This document shows, one piece after another, positions 24,360-35,616 of a DNA stretch of 64,000 nucleotides (positions are counted from its first letter, which is position 1; each line of letters begins with the position of its first letter). The position numbers and the translations under genes were made by a program. Under the pieces are notes generated by a model that had not been told where the DNA came from, did no database searches, and saw only the letters and a program-made list of their open reading frames with translations. Source of the stretch: Inquilinus limosus (GTDB taxonomy: Bacteria; Pseudomonadota; Alphaproteobacteria; DSM-16000; Inquilinaceae); NCBI RefSeq assembly GCF_002195995.1, contig NZ_NHON01000007.1:30218-94217 (forward strand), read 5' to 3'.

Positions 24360-25205
24360 TCACCCCTTCACGGCGCCGAGGCTGAGCCCCTCGACCAAGT
24401 AGCGCTGGGCGTAGAGGGCGAGGGCCAGGGTCGGCAGGATCGACAGCACCAAGGCCGCGGCGATCTGGCCGTAATTGATGCCCGACGCGGTGATGAAGGC
24501 CAGCGCCCCGACCGTCACCGGCTGGATCGAGCTCGACCCCAGGATCAGTGCGAAGATGAAGTTGTTCCAGGCGAAGATAAAGGCCAGCAGGGCGGCGGCG
24601 GCGATGCCGGGCCGGGCCAGCGGCACCGCGATCTTCAGGAAGGTGCGCAGCCAGGAATGGCCGTCCAGGCGATAGGCGTTTTCGATGTCCTCGCTGATGT
24701 CCTCGAAATAGCCGCGCACGATCCACAGGATCAGCGGCAGGGTGATCAGCTGGTACACCCAGATCAGCCCGATATAAGTGTCGCTAAGGCCGAGGTCCTG
24801 GAAATACAGCTGCAGCGGCAGCAGCACCAGCAGCGGCGGCGCGAAGCGGAAGGACAGCATGGTGAAGGCCATGTTCTCGCCCAGCCGGAACTTGAAGCGG
24901 GCGAAGGCATAGGCGGCCGGCACGCCGAGCAGCAGCGACAGCAGCACCGAGCAGGAGCTGAGGATCAGGCTGTTCAGCAGGTTCTGCATGTAGTCGATCT
25001 TCAGCGCGCCGACATTGGTCGACAGCTCGCCGGCGATCAGCGCGGCGTAGTTCTCCAGCGTCGGGCTGAAGATCACGCTGGGCGGGCTGCGCAGGATGTC
25101 GGCATTGGTCATGAACGACATCAGCGCCACCCAGACCAGCGGGAACAGGAAGAACAGCGCCACCAGGGTCAGGAGGATACCGTGGAGGATCCGGCCGAAG
25201 CTCAT
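24360..25205 (-). CDS. ABC transporter permease, MalG type
   Basis: This is a 281-residue inner-membrane protein. A first membrane helix is at residues ~7-29, and further hydrophobic segments give the usual six. The cytoplasmic EAA loop, which docks the ATPases, is at 174-200 with the ENAYRLDG core and the downstream PLARPG. It ends 5 bp before the degenerate ATPase gene and starts 14 bp after the other permease, in the order binding protein, MalF-type, MalG-type, two ATPases. The importer most likely carries a polyol or sugar for the enzymes downstream. Confidence 0.92.
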   Translation of the reverse strand: MSFGRILHGILLTLVALFFLFPLVWVALMSFMTNADILRSPPSVIFSPTLENYAALIAGELSTNVGALKIDYMQNLLNSLILSSCSVLLSLLLGVPAAYAFARFKFRLGENMAFTMLSFRFAPPLLVLLPLQLYFQDLGLSDTYIGLIWVYQLITLPLILWIVRGYFEDISEDIENAYRLDGHSWLRTFLKIAVPLARPGIAAAALLAFIFAWNNFIFALILGSSSIQPVTVGALAFITASGINYGQIAAALVLSILPTLALALYAQRYLVEGLSLGAVKG

Positions 25206-25219
25206 GGTCGTCGCCCCCC

Positions 25220-26143
25220 TCACGCCCGGCCATGCGCGCGGGCGCGCAGGCGGAGCCATTGCTTGATGAAGACGTTGCTGAGCGCGAAGGTGATCGCCCA
25301 CAGCACCATCAGGATCGCGGCCGACCGGCCGATATTGGTGAAGGTGAAGGCCTCGAGATAGGCGCGGATCTGGAACAGCATCAGCCGGTCGCCCGGGCCG
25401 CCCTGGGTCATGGCGTAGACGATGTCGAACTGCTGGATGCTGTCCAGCATCCGGAACAGGCTCGCCGTCAGGATATAGGGCAGCAGCATCGGCAGGGTGA
25501 TGCGGAAGAACACGAAGCTGCGCGGCACGCCGTCCAGCTCCGCCGCCTCGAAGGGCTGGCGGGGCAGGGCGCGCAGCCCAGCCAGCAGCAGGATGGCGAT
25601 GAAGGGCGTGTAGACCCAGGTGTCGACCAGCACCACGGTGAACATCGCCGAGGCCGGATCCGACGCCCAGCGGAAATCGGTGAAGCCGAGGCTGGTCACG
25701 AAATAGCTGAGGATCCCGAAATTCGGGTTGGTCATCAGCTTCCACATCAGGCTGGCGATCGCCGGCGCCACCATCAGCGGCAGGATCAGCAGCACGCTCA
25801 TCAGGTTGTTGATCAGGCTGCGGCGCACCAGCAGCAGCGCGATGCCGAGGCCGAGCAGCAGCTGCACGCCGACGGTCAGCACGGTGTAGGTCAGCGACGC
25901 CTGGATCGTGCCCCAGAACCGCCCGTCCGAGAACAGGGCCACGAAATTGTCGAGCCAGATCAGCTTGCGCCCGGCCGGGAAGGCCAGGTTGTAGCGCTGC
26001 AGCGAGTAGTACACGGCGGTCGCGAAGGGGATCAGGATCCCGATCGTCACCAGCAGCGCGGGCAGGCTCAGCAGATAAGGCAGCAGGCCGGGGCCGGTGC
26101 TGCGGCGCGCTCGGGGCGCGGTGTCGGCGGCGATGGTTGCCAC
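25220..26143 (-). CDS. ABC transporter permease, MalF type
   Basis: This is a 307-residue inner-membrane protein. The start is placed at GTG 26143, which has AGAGGA nine bases upstream. The open frame continues to 26281, but that part lies in a perfect hairpin and reads as low-complexity shadow. The first membrane helix is at ~residues 20-42 (LLPYLLSLPALLVTIGIL), and the EAA loop reads EAAELDGVPRSF and leads to LPMLLP. It forms the transmembrane channel with the MalG-type subunit. Confidence 0.9.
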   Translation of the reverse strand: MATIAADTAPRARRSTGPGLLPYLLSLPALLVTIGILIPFATAVYYSLQRYNLAFPAGRKLIWLDNFVALFSDGRFWGTIQASLTYTVLTVGVQLLLGLGIALLLVRRSLINNLMSVLLILPLMVAPAIASLMWKLMTNPNFGILSYFVTSLGFTDFRWASDPASAMFTVVLVDTWVYTPFIAILLLAGLRALPRQPFEAAELDGVPRSFVFFRITLPMLLPYILTASLFRMLDSIQQFDIVYAMTQGGPGDRLMLFQIRAYLEAFTFTNIGRSAAILMVLWAITFALSNVFIKQWLRLRARAHGRA

Positions 26144-26173
26144 GGGGCAAGGTCCTCTCGGAGACGGTCGCTG

Positions 26174-26216
26174 AGCCCCGCCCCCGCCGGGGGAGAGAGA
26201 CGGCGGGGGCGGGGCT
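26174..26216. terminator. Perfect 16-bp hairpin after the binding-protein gene
   Basis: AGCCCCGCCCCCGCCG (26174-26189) and CGGCGGGGGCGGGGCT (26201-26216) are exact inverses around an 11-base loop. It sits between the binding-protein stop codon (26262) and the permease start (26143), with no T-tract. This position is typical for a structure that slows decay of the binding-protein mRNA or partly terminates transcription, giving more binding protein than permease. Confidence 0.7.
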
Positions 26217-26261
26217 GCCGCGCGGGCCAACGGGGCGAAGGCCGGTCCGCGCGGGACGGCG

Positions 26262-27698
<1,437 letters not shown>

Positions 27699-27725
27699 CG
27701 GTGGTCCTCCCAGAGTTTGTAATTG

Positions 27726-28709
27726 TCAGCTGGTCTCGCGCAGGCCCTGCCGCCGCGGCGGCGGCCGGGCACCCCGGCGCGCGGCCATGGCCACCGCCGC
27801 GGATTCATCGATGATCAGGTCGGTCACCATGCCGCTCATCAGCGCCGCGGTGATGGCGTCGGCCTTGATCGCGCCGCCGGCGATGGCGACGACGCGGCGG
27901 CCCTTCAGGTCGTCCAGCCCGACGCTCAGCGCCCGGTCATTGACCTCGGAGGCGACGTGGCGGCCCTCGGCGTCGAGGAACTGGGCGACCAGGTCGCCGA
28001 CCGCGCCCTTGGCCCGCAGGTCGTCATACTCCTCGCGGGTCAGCACGCCGGTCTGCAGCATATGCGCCTGCGGCCCCAGCTCGCCGATGCCGACCAGGCA
28101 CAGCGTCGCCCTATGGGCCAGGGCCAGCACCGCCTGGACGCTTTTCTGCGACAGCATCACCGCCTTGTCGCCCAGGCTGTCGGCGGCCATCGGCACCGGC
28201 ATGAAATAGCCCTCGCCGCCGGTCTTGTCGGCCAGGCGCTGCACCACGTCGAACGGGTTGGCGGCGGATTTGCGGGTCAGGCTGCCCATCAGCGACACGA
28301 ACTTCGTCTCCGGCGCCGCCACGCGCGGCAGCCGGTTGACCAGCGCGGCCAGGGTGCGGCCGTGGCTGACGCCGATCACCTTGTCGCCGGCCGTTTCGAG
28401 ATAGCGGGACAGATAGGCCGCACCCTCGGCGCCGAGCGCCTCGAAGGGCTGGTCTTCCTCGTCGATCGCCGGGACGACGCGGCAGAAGCCGAGGCTGTAC
28501 CGGTCGATCAGCCCGTCCTCCAGTTTCAGGCATTCGGCCGGACGGCCGGCGATGTGGACACTGACCAGCCCCAACTCCTCGGCCAGCGAGATCAGCCGGT
28601 GCACCTTGACCCGCGACACGCCGAGCCGGTCGGCGATCTCACCCTGGGTCAGGCGGCGCACATAGGACAGCCACGCGGCGCGCGTGGCCAGGCTGACCTG
28701 GTCGTCCAT
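27726..28709 (-). CDS. SorC/DeoR-type sugar-binding transcriptional regulator (EryD/LsrR class)
   Basis: This is a 327-residue regulator. The N-terminal helix-turn-helix covers ~18-41 (RLTQGEIADRLGVSRVKVHR), followed by a sugar-isomerase-like effector domain with GVSHGRTLAALV and the C-terminal GRRVVAIAGGAIKADAI. SorC proteins sense a phosphorylated sugar or polyol; EryD of the erythritol operon and LsrR are members. The ATG at 28709 is chosen because the longer frame runs through the divergent control region. It heads the leftward cluster and has a perfect GTGTAA-N4-TTACAC palindrome 28 bp upstream, so autoregulation is likely. Confidence 0.92.
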   Translation of the reverse strand: MDDQVSLATRAAWLSYVRRLTQGEIADRLGVSRVKVHRLISLAEELGLVSVHIAGRPAECLKLEDGLIDRYSLGFCRVVPAIDEEDQPFEALGAEGAAYLSRYLETAGDKVIGVSHGRTLAALVNRLPRVAAPETKFVSLMGSLTRKSAANPFDVVQRLADKTGGEGYFMPVPMAADSLGDKAVMLSQKSVQAVLALAHRATLCLVGIGELGPQAHMLQTGVLTREEYDDLRAKGAVGDLVAQFLDAEGRHVASEVNDRALSVGLDDLKGRRVVAIAGGAIKADAITAALMSGMVTDLIIDESAAVAMAARRGARPPPRRQGLRETS

Positions 28710-28736
28710 CCCGTCGATCCGGCTCCGTTGATTGGA

Positions 28737-28752
28737 GTGTAATTTTTTACAC
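28737..28752. promoter_or_regulatory. Candidate SorC operator
   Basis: GTGTAA-TTTT-TTACAC is a perfect 6-4-6 inverted repeat in an AT-rich island between the SorC gene (start at 28709) and the divergent argG (start at 28910). Its position suits repression of the SorC-led operon. No second copy was seen before the other genes of the cluster, which suggests a single controlled promoter. Confidence 0.7.
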
Positions 28753-28836
28753 CGACTGAACAGAATTTCATCGTGGCGCGGATCGCCGCCGCCGTCAACC
28801 CTCGGGGCGGGTCGGGGGCCGGCCTTGAGGCAACCC

Positions 28837-30253
<1,417 letters not shown>

Positions 30254-30311
30254 CCGGCGGAGAGGGCATCCGCCGGATGGCGGAGGCCTTCAGACGATGT
30301 GATCCGACGCA

Positions 30312-30340
30312 GAGCCCCGCCTTGCCAAGGCGGGGCTCTT
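30312..30340 (+). terminator. Intrinsic terminator of argG
   Basis: GAGCCCCGCCTT and AAGGCGGGGCTC pair perfectly around a three-base GCC loop, followed by TT. The stem is long and GC-rich and the hairpin begins 58 bp after the argG stop codon. The T-tract is short, as is common in high-GC genomes. Confidence 0.85.
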
Positions 30341-30378
30341 GCCGTTCTGAGACCTTCTCAAAACGCCAACCCCTTGCC

Positions 30379-30464
30379 GTCATTGCGAGGAGGCGAAGCC
30401 GACGAAGCAATCCAGGGGCCGGTGCGCACCGGCCCCTGGATTGCTTCGCTGCGCTCGCAACGAC
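30379..30464. repeat. Dispersed palindromic repeat, copy 2
   Basis: The core 30403-30448 is a perfect 46-bp palindrome with 23-bp arms (CGAAGCAATCCAGGGGCCGG and its inverse). Flanks GTCATTGCGAG and CTCGCAACGAC extend it imperfectly. Copy 3 at 45561 carries the same flanks in the opposite order, so the two elements lie in inverted orientation. Confidence 0.9.
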
Positions 30465-30621
30465 GGTGTCGGGAACTCTGAAAAGGTCTCGTTCTGGGAC
30501 TACCCTCTGACGTTCTGGCGACCGAATATCGGCAATTCATGCCTGTTCGGTCTTTCGATTTGACTGATCGGTCATTTCAAGCCAGCCTGAGGGAACGAGG
30601 CTGTGTTGCGAGGTCGCTGGG

Positions 30622-32001
30622 ATGGAAATGTTCGACCTCGCCGTCATCGGGGCAGGGGTCGTGGGGTGCGCGATGGCGCGGCGCTTCGCCCTGAACGGCG
30701 CCCGCGTCCTGGTGCTGGAGAAGGGCGCGGACATCCTGTCGGGCGCCAGCAAGGCCAACAGCGCGATCCTGCACACCGGCTTCGACGCGCCGCCCGGCAG
30801 CCTGGAGCTGGACTGCGTCCAGCGCGGCCATGCCGAATACCTGGCGTTGCGCGAGGAGATGAACCTGCCGCTGCTCGAGACCGGCGCCATCGTCGTGGCC
30901 TGGACCGAGGAGGAGGAGGCGCGGCTGGGCGAGCTCGAGCGCCAGGCGCATCTGAACGGCGTCGGGGATGCGCGCATCTTGCCCGCCGCCGAAATCCGCC
31001 GGATCGAGTCGAACCTCTCGGATCGGGCCCGGGCCGGGCTGCATGTGCCGCGGGAGCATGTCATCGACCCCTGGTCGCCCTTTCTCGGCTACGCGACGCA
31101 GGTCCGCACCCGGGGCGGCGAGATCGTCTTCGACGCGGAGGTGACGGGCGGCGGCTTCGATGGCGAGGCCTGGACCCTGGAGGCGCCGCCGCGTCGGTTC
31201 AAGGCCCGGTCCGTGGCCAACTGCGCCGGGCTGTTCGGCGACCTCGTCGACCGGAGGCTGCTCGGCTCCAGCAGCTTCGAGATCCGGCCGCGCAAAGGTC
31301 AGTTCGCCGTGTTCGACAAGGCCGCGGCCCGGCTCTTGACCTCGATCATCCTGCCAGTGCCGTCCGAGCGGACCAAGGGCGTGGTGCTGTGCCGGACGAT
31401 CTTCGGCAACGTCCTGGTCGGGCCGACCGCCGAGGAGCAGCCGGACCGCCTGCGCGCCACGGTGACGGAGCCGGAGCTGCGGGCGCTGGTCGCCCGGGCC
31501 GGCGAGATCCTGCCGGCGCTGCGTGGCATGCCGGTCACCGCCGCCTATGCCGGGCTGCGGCCGGCGACGGAGAAGAAGGAGTACCGCATCCACCAGGATC
31601 CGGCGCGGCGCTGGGTCACGGTCGGCGGCATCCGCTCCACCGGCATGACGGCGGCCCTCGGCATCGCCCGGCATGTCGAGGCGCTGGGCATCCTCGGCGG
31701 GGCGTCCGGCGCCGCGCGGCCCGGGGCGCCGGCGCCGCGCCTGCCGAACCTGGCCGAACACCGCCCCCGCGACTGGCAGCTTCCGGGCTATGGGGAGATC
31801 GTCTGCCATTGCGAGATGGTGACGCAGCGGGAGATCGAGGCGGCCCTGGCCGGCCCGCTGCCGCCGGGCGATTTCGGCGGGCTGAAGCGCCGCACCCGCT
31901 GCGGCATGGGCCGCTGCCAGGGCTTCAACTGCCTCGGCCGCCTGGCCGAGCTCACCGCCGGCCGGCTGCCGCATCCCATGCCGGCGCGGGCCTTGCCATG
32001 A
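30622..32001 (+). CDS. FAD-dependent oxidoreductase with C-terminal 2Fe-2S (BFD-like) domain, GlpA-like
   Basis: This is a 459-residue flavoprotein. The FAD motif VIGAGVVGCAMARR is at 8-21, and the DAO-type fold continues with SGASKANSAILHTGFDA (40-56). The C-terminal domain has cysteines 395, 397 (CHC), 427, 432 and 437 (CGMGRCQGFNC), the pattern of bacterioferritin-ferredoxin-like clusters seen in GlpA. The stop overlaps the start of the next flavoprotein (ATGA). With that partner, glycerol kinase and a DeoR regulator it most likely oxidises glycerol 3-phosphate. The GlpC membrane anchor of anaerobic GlpABC is absent. Confidence 0.85.
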   Translation: MEMFDLAVIGAGVVGCAMARRFALNGARVLVLEKGADILSGASKANSAILHTGFDAPPGSLELDCVQRGHAEYLALREEMNLPLLETGAIVVAWTEEEEARLGELERQAHLNGVGDARILPAAEIRRIESNLSDRARAGLHVPREHVIDPWSPFLGYATQVRTRGGEIVFDAEVTGGGFDGEAWTLEAPPRRFKARSVANCAGLFGDLVDRRLLGSSSFEIRPRKGQFAVFDKAAARLLTSIILPVPSERTKGVVLCRTIFGNVLVGPTAEEQPDRLRATVTEPELRALVARAGEILPALRGMPVTAAYAGLRPATEKKEYRIHQDPARRWVTVGGIRSTGMTAALGIARHVEALGILGGASGAARPGAPAPRLPNLAEHRPRDWQLPGYGEIVCHCEMVTQREIEAALAGPLPPGDFGGLKRRTRCGMGRCQGFNCLGRLAELTAGRLPHPMPARALP

Positions 32002-33218
32002 CCGAGCCCGATGTCCTCGTCATCGGCGCCGGCCCCGCCGGCCTTTCCGCCGCCATCGCCCTGCGCCAGGCCGGGGTCGGCCGCGTCACCGTGCTGGAGC
32101 GCCAAAGCGTGGCCGGCGGCATCCCGCGGCAATGCGGGCATTCGCCGTTCGGGATGCGCGAGTTCGGCCGCATCCTGTCGGGCCGCCGCTATGCCGACCG
32201 GCTGGCGCGGACGGCCCTGTCCCTCGGCGTCGACCTGCGTCTCCGCCATTCCGTGGTGGCGATCGGCGCCGGGCCGCGGGTCGAGGTGGCGACGCCCGAT
32301 GGGTTGGTGGCCTTCGCCCCTCGGCGGGTGATCCTGGCGACCGGGGTGCGGGAGGCGACGCGGGCCGCCCGGCTGGTGTCCGGCGAACGGCCGGCTGGCA
32401 TCCTCAACACCGGCGCCCTGCAGGACCAGGTGTTCCTGCGGCGGTCGGCGCCGTTCCGGCGGCCGGTGATCGTCGGCACCGAGCTGGTCTCGATGTCGGC
32501 CGTGCTGACCTGCCTCGGCGCCGGCGCGCGCCCGGCGGCCCTGGTGGAATCCGGCCCCCGGCCGCTGGCGCGGGCGCCGTTCCGGTGGCTGCCCCGGCTG
32601 CTGTGCGTGCCGGTCCATCTCGCGACCGAGATCGCCGACATCCACGGCGCCCGCGCGGTCGAGGCGGTGACCCTGCGCGGCCCGGACGGGACGGAGCGGA
32701 TGGTCGCCTGCGACGGGGTGCTGTTCACCGGCCGGTTCACGCCGGAGGCTGGGTTGGCGCGGATGTCGGGGATCGAGATCGACCCCGCCACCGGCGGGCC
32801 CACGGTCGACACCTTCGGGCGCACCAGCCTGCCGGACGTCTATGCCGCCGGAAACGTGCTGCGCGGTGTCGAGACCGCCGGCTGGTGCTGGGCCGAGGGG
32901 CGGGCAGTGGCGCGGGCGGTCGCCGCCGACCTTGCCGGCCGCGGCGCGCCGGACGGCCCGGGCCTCCGCATCGAGACGGGGGAGGGGGTGCGGCTGGTCA
33001 TGCCGCAGAGCGTGGCGGCGGGCAGCGCGGCCCCGGCCTTCCCGGCGATCCAGCTGCGGCTCGATCGGCCGGTGCGGGGCGAGCTGCGGGCGGAAAGCGA
33101 CGGGCAGGCGCTGTGGTCGCACCGCCTGTCCAGCGGGCCGGAGCGGCGGATCCTGGTGCCGCTCGACACGCTGGCGCGGAGCCGGGGCCACATCCGCATC
33201 CGGGTCCACGAGGCATAG
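31998..33218 (+). CDS. FAD/NAD-dependent oxidoreductase, partner of the GlpA-like protein
   Basis: This is a 406-residue pyridine-nucleotide-disulfide-type flavoprotein. FAD motif VLVIGAGPAGLSAAIALRQA is near residues 5-24, GGIPRQCGHSPFG near 40-52, the ATG motif VILATGVREATRAAR near 110, and the second FAD contact TSLPDVYAAGNVLRGVET near 280. It lacks the CxxC redox pair of disulfide reductases. Such proteins pair with BFD-domain oxidases (compare the HcnB/HcnC and hydroxyproline or glycerol-phosphate systems) and pass electrons onward. A ~75-residue C-terminal extension is unassigned. It overlaps the previous gene by 4 bp and precedes glycerol kinase by 9 bp. Confidence 0.82.
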   Translation: MTEPDVLVIGAGPAGLSAAIALRQAGVGRVTVLERQSVAGGIPRQCGHSPFGMREFGRILSGRRYADRLARTALSLGVDLRLRHSVVAIGAGPRVEVATPDGLVAFAPRRVILATGVREATRAARLVSGERPAGILNTGALQDQVFLRRSAPFRRPVIVGTELVSMSAVLTCLGAGARPAALVESGPRPLARAPFRWLPRLLCVPVHLATEIADIHGARAVEAVTLRGPDGTERMVACDGVLFTGRFTPEAGLARMSGIEIDPATGGPTVDTFGRTSLPDVYAAGNVLRGVETAGWCWAEGRAVARAVAADLAGRGAPDGPGLRIETGEGVRLVMPQSVAAGSAAPAFPAIQLRLDRPVRGELRAESDGQALWSHRLSSGPERRILVPLDTLARSRGHIRIRVHEA

Positions 33219-33227
33219 GGGCGGGGC

Positions 33228-34649
33228 ATGCGCATCATCGCCATCGACCAGGGCACCACCTCCACCCGCGCGCTCGTCGTCGAGGCCGATGGGCGGGCGG
33301 AGATCGCCGGCAGCCTGCGCCATGCCGTGCGCCACCCGCAGCCAAGCCGGGTCGAGCAGGACCCGGCCGAGCTTCTGGCCAACATCCGGCAGCTGCTGGC
33401 CGCGGCCGGCCCGGCCGACGCGATCGGGCTGGCCAATCAGGGCGAGAGCTGCCTGGCCTGGGACGCGGCCAGCGGCGAGCCGCTGTCGCCGGTGATCGTC
33501 TGGCAGGACACGCGCACGCTGCAGGCGCTGGCCAACCTGGCCGGCGAGGGCGTGGCCGACGAGGTGGTGGCGCGGTCCGGGCTGCCCCTCGACCCCTATT
33601 TCTCCGCGTCGAAGCTGGCCTGGATCGTCCGGTCGCTGCCCGCGGCCGCCGCGGCGCTGCAGGCCGGGCGGCTGCGGCTGGGCACGACCGATGCCTATTT
33701 CCTCGACCGGCTGGCCGGCACCTTCGCCACCGACCGGGCCACGGCGTCGCGCACCGGCCTGATGAACATCGCCACCGGCGAATGGGACCCGGAGCTGTGC
33801 CGGCTGTTCGGCGTGCCGATCGATGGACTGCCCGAGATCCGGTCCAACATCGCCGGCTTCGGCCGGGTCGGCGGCATCCCGGTCGCCGCCGCGATCGTCG
33901 ACCAGCAGGCGGCGCTGTACGGCCATGGCTGCCGGCAGCCGGGCGACGCCAAGATCACCTTCGGCACCGGCGCCTTCGCCCTGGCCGTCGCGGGTGACGA
34001 GCCGCCGCGCGCCGCATTGGCGTCGGGCCTGCTGCCGACCGTCGCCTGGGACCTGGGGCGGGGGCTGGTCTACGCCATCGATGGCGGCGTCCAGGATGTC
34101 GGGTCGGCGATCGAATGGGCGCTGCGGGCGAAGCTCGCCGACGGCATGGCGGATTTCGCTACCTTCACCGCGCCGCCGGCGATCGGGCGCGGGCTGGTGT
34201 TCGTGCCGGCCTTCTCCGGCCTCGGCTGTCCGCATTGGGACCGTTCGGCCGCCCCGCTGATCCTCGGGCTGCAGCCGGACATGACGCGCACCGACCTTTG
34301 CCAGGCTCTGCTGGAAGGCATCGCCTTCCTGACCGGCAGCATCGTCACGGCCATCGCGTCGCATGCCGCGCTGGCGGACGAAATCTCGATCGATGGCGGG
34401 GTATCGCGCAGCGGCTACTTCGCCCAGTTCCTGGCCGATGCCGCCGGCGTGGTGGTGCGGGTGCGGGAGTTCGGCGAGCGCACGGCCTTCGGCGCCGCGG
34501 CCCTGGCCGCGCTGGCGCTGGGGGCGGAGCTGCCGGCCCCGGCCGACCGGGGCCTGGTCTACCGTCCCCAGGCCGCGGCGGCGCCGGCCTGGCGCGAGCG
34601 CTTCGCCGAGGCCCAGCGGCGCTGCCTGGGATGGCGAGGGGTGGAATGA
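33228..34649 (+). CDS. glpK: Glycerol kinase-like FGGY kinase
   Basis: This 473-residue kinase begins IAIDQGTTSTRALVVEADG, the hallmark of glycerol kinase, with IGLANQGESCLAWD and VWQDTRT in the substrate domain and FVPAFSGLGCPHWD, which is highly conserved in GlpK. The ATP site (ISIDGGVSRSGYF) is intact. It is ~25 residues shorter than E. coli GlpK. It converts glycerol to sn-glycerol 3-phosphate, which fits the flavoprotein pair upstream, and its stop overlaps the start of the DeoR regulator (ATGA). A related C3/C4 polyol as substrate cannot be excluded. Confidence 0.87.
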   Translation: MRIIAIDQGTTSTRALVVEADGRAEIAGSLRHAVRHPQPSRVEQDPAELLANIRQLLAAAGPADAIGLANQGESCLAWDAASGEPLSPVIVWQDTRTLQALANLAGEGVADEVVARSGLPLDPYFSASKLAWIVRSLPAAAAALQAGRLRLGTTDAYFLDRLAGTFATDRATASRTGLMNIATGEWDPELCRLFGVPIDGLPEIRSNIAGFGRVGGIPVAAAIVDQQAALYGHGCRQPGDAKITFGTGAFALAVAGDEPPRAALASGLLPTVAWDLGRGLVYAIDGGVQDVGSAIEWALRAKLADGMADFATFTAPPAIGRGLVFVPAFSGLGCPHWDRSAAPLILGLQPDMTRTDLCQALLEGIAFLTGSIVTAIASHAALADEISIDGGVSRSGYFAQFLADAAGVVVRVREFGERTAFGAAALAALALGAELPAPADRGLVYRPQAAAAPAWRERFAEAQRRCLGWRGVE

Positions 34650-35443
34650 AGCCGAAGCTGCGTCAGGACCGGATCGTCGACATCCTGCGGCAGCGCGAGC
34701 GCATCTCGGTCGAGGCGCTCGCCGACCTGCTGTCCGCGTCGCGGGAGACGATCCGCCGCGACCTCAACGACCTGGCGGATCGCGGCGAGGTGCGGAAATT
34801 CCACGGCGGCGCGATGCTGCCCGAGCCGGCAGGGGAGGGCGATTTCTCGTCCCGCCTGTCGGAGGCGCCGGCGGAGAAGCGCGCGATCGCGCGGGCCGCC
34901 GCAGCCCTGTTCGGCCCTGGCGAGTCGCTGCTGGTCGATGCCGGGACGACCACCCTGGCCTTCGCCGAGGAGCTGGCCCGGCGCAGCGGCCTGACGGTCG
35001 TCACCAATTGCCTGCGCATCGCCCAGGTCGTCGGGCAGGGGCCGGGCAGCAACCGGGTCTTCGTCATCGGCGGCGAGTACCGGCCGGATGTCGGTGAGAC
35101 GGTCGGGGCGCTGGCAACGGCGCAGATCGCCGGCTTCAACGCCACCCACGCGGTCCTGACCATCGGCGGCCTGGTCGCCGCCGGCGCCTATGATTTCCAG
35201 ATCGAGGAGGCCGGGATCGCGCGGGCAATGGTGGCGCAGGCGCAGCACGTCACCGTGATCGCCGACGGCTCCAAGTTCAACCGCCGCGCGCTGTTCCAGG
35301 TGTGCCGGCTGGAGCAGATCGACCGCATCGTCGTCGACCGCCCGCCCGACCAGGCCCTGGCCGATGCCCTGACCGATGCGAGCGTCGAGGTAGTCGTGGC
35401 CTTGCCAGCGGCCGCTCCTCCATCGCGTGATCCGACGAGCTGA
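34646..35443 (+). CDS. glpR: DeoR-family transcriptional regulator, GlpR-like
   Basis: This is a 265-residue regulator. The N-terminal DeoR helix-turn-helix spans about residues 6-58 (RQDRIVDILRQRERISVEAL, then SASRETIRRDLNDLADRGEV), with FHGGA following. The C-terminal sugar-phosphate-sensing domain has VDAGTTTLAFAEEL, VVTNCLRIA and VIADGSKFNRRALFQV. It is the last gene of the glycerol-type operon, translationally coupled to the kinase, and probably represses it until glycerol 3-phosphate accumulates. The assignment to GlpR rests on context. Confidence 0.88.
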   Translation: MKPKLRQDRIVDILRQRERISVEALADLLSASRETIRRDLNDLADRGEVRKFHGGAMLPEPAGEGDFSSRLSEAPAEKRAIARAAAALFGPGESLLVDAGTTTLAFAEELARRSGLTVVTNCLRIAQVVGQGPGSNRVFVIGGEYRPDVGETVGALATAQIAGFNATHAVLTIGGLVAAGAYDFQIEEAGIARAMVAQAQHVTVIADGSKFNRRALFQVCRLEQIDRIVVDRPPDQALADALTDASVEVVVALPAAAPPSRDPTS

Positions 35444-35531
35444 CGAGCCGCGCGCCTGCGGGCGATGGCCGCCTGCGCCCCAACGGCATGGCTTCGCCTT
35501 GTCGACAGGCCGGATTTAAATTCTCTGCAAG

Positions 35532-35577
35532 ATTGTAGACAATTTCGTTGACACTGATTTCGACCCTTCGCTATGGA
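35532..35577 (+). promoter_or_regulatory. Promoter with GntR-type operator before the dpp-like operon
   Basis: ATTGTAGACAAT (35532-35543) is a perfect 12-bp palindrome of the TTGTNNACAA kind bound by FadR/FCD-class GntR proteins. Directly after it come -35 TTGACA (35548-35553) and -10 TATGGA (35572-35577) with an 18-bp spacer, 39 bp before the first ATG. Closely similar palindromes lie before the GntR gene at 46.5 kb. Confidence 0.75.
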
Positions 35578-35616
35578 TGTTTGAAAATCAGACAGGGATG
35601 GCAGGGGAGAGGCTTG

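Larger units (their letters stand above)
30254..30621. other. Intergenic region argG to glycerol-type operon
   Basis: This 368-bp gap holds the argG terminator and palindromic repeat copy 2. The last ~130 bp, which are less GC-rich (around 30490-30580), must contain the promoter of the next operon. I see no convincing -35/-10 pair and no coding sequence. Confidence 0.7.

Noticed and set aside
23272..24726. A longer version of the second ATPase that overlaps the permease gene
   Set aside because: The extra N-terminal residues are a shifted reading of the permease. MAFLDIAGL at 24354 is the normal ATPase start.
30603..33218. A single 871-residue frame suggesting a giant flavoprotein fusion
   Set aside because: The first ~465 codons are the shifted-frame shadow of the GlpA-like gene. 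The second flavoprotein starts at its own ATG (31998) with a 4-bp overlap.
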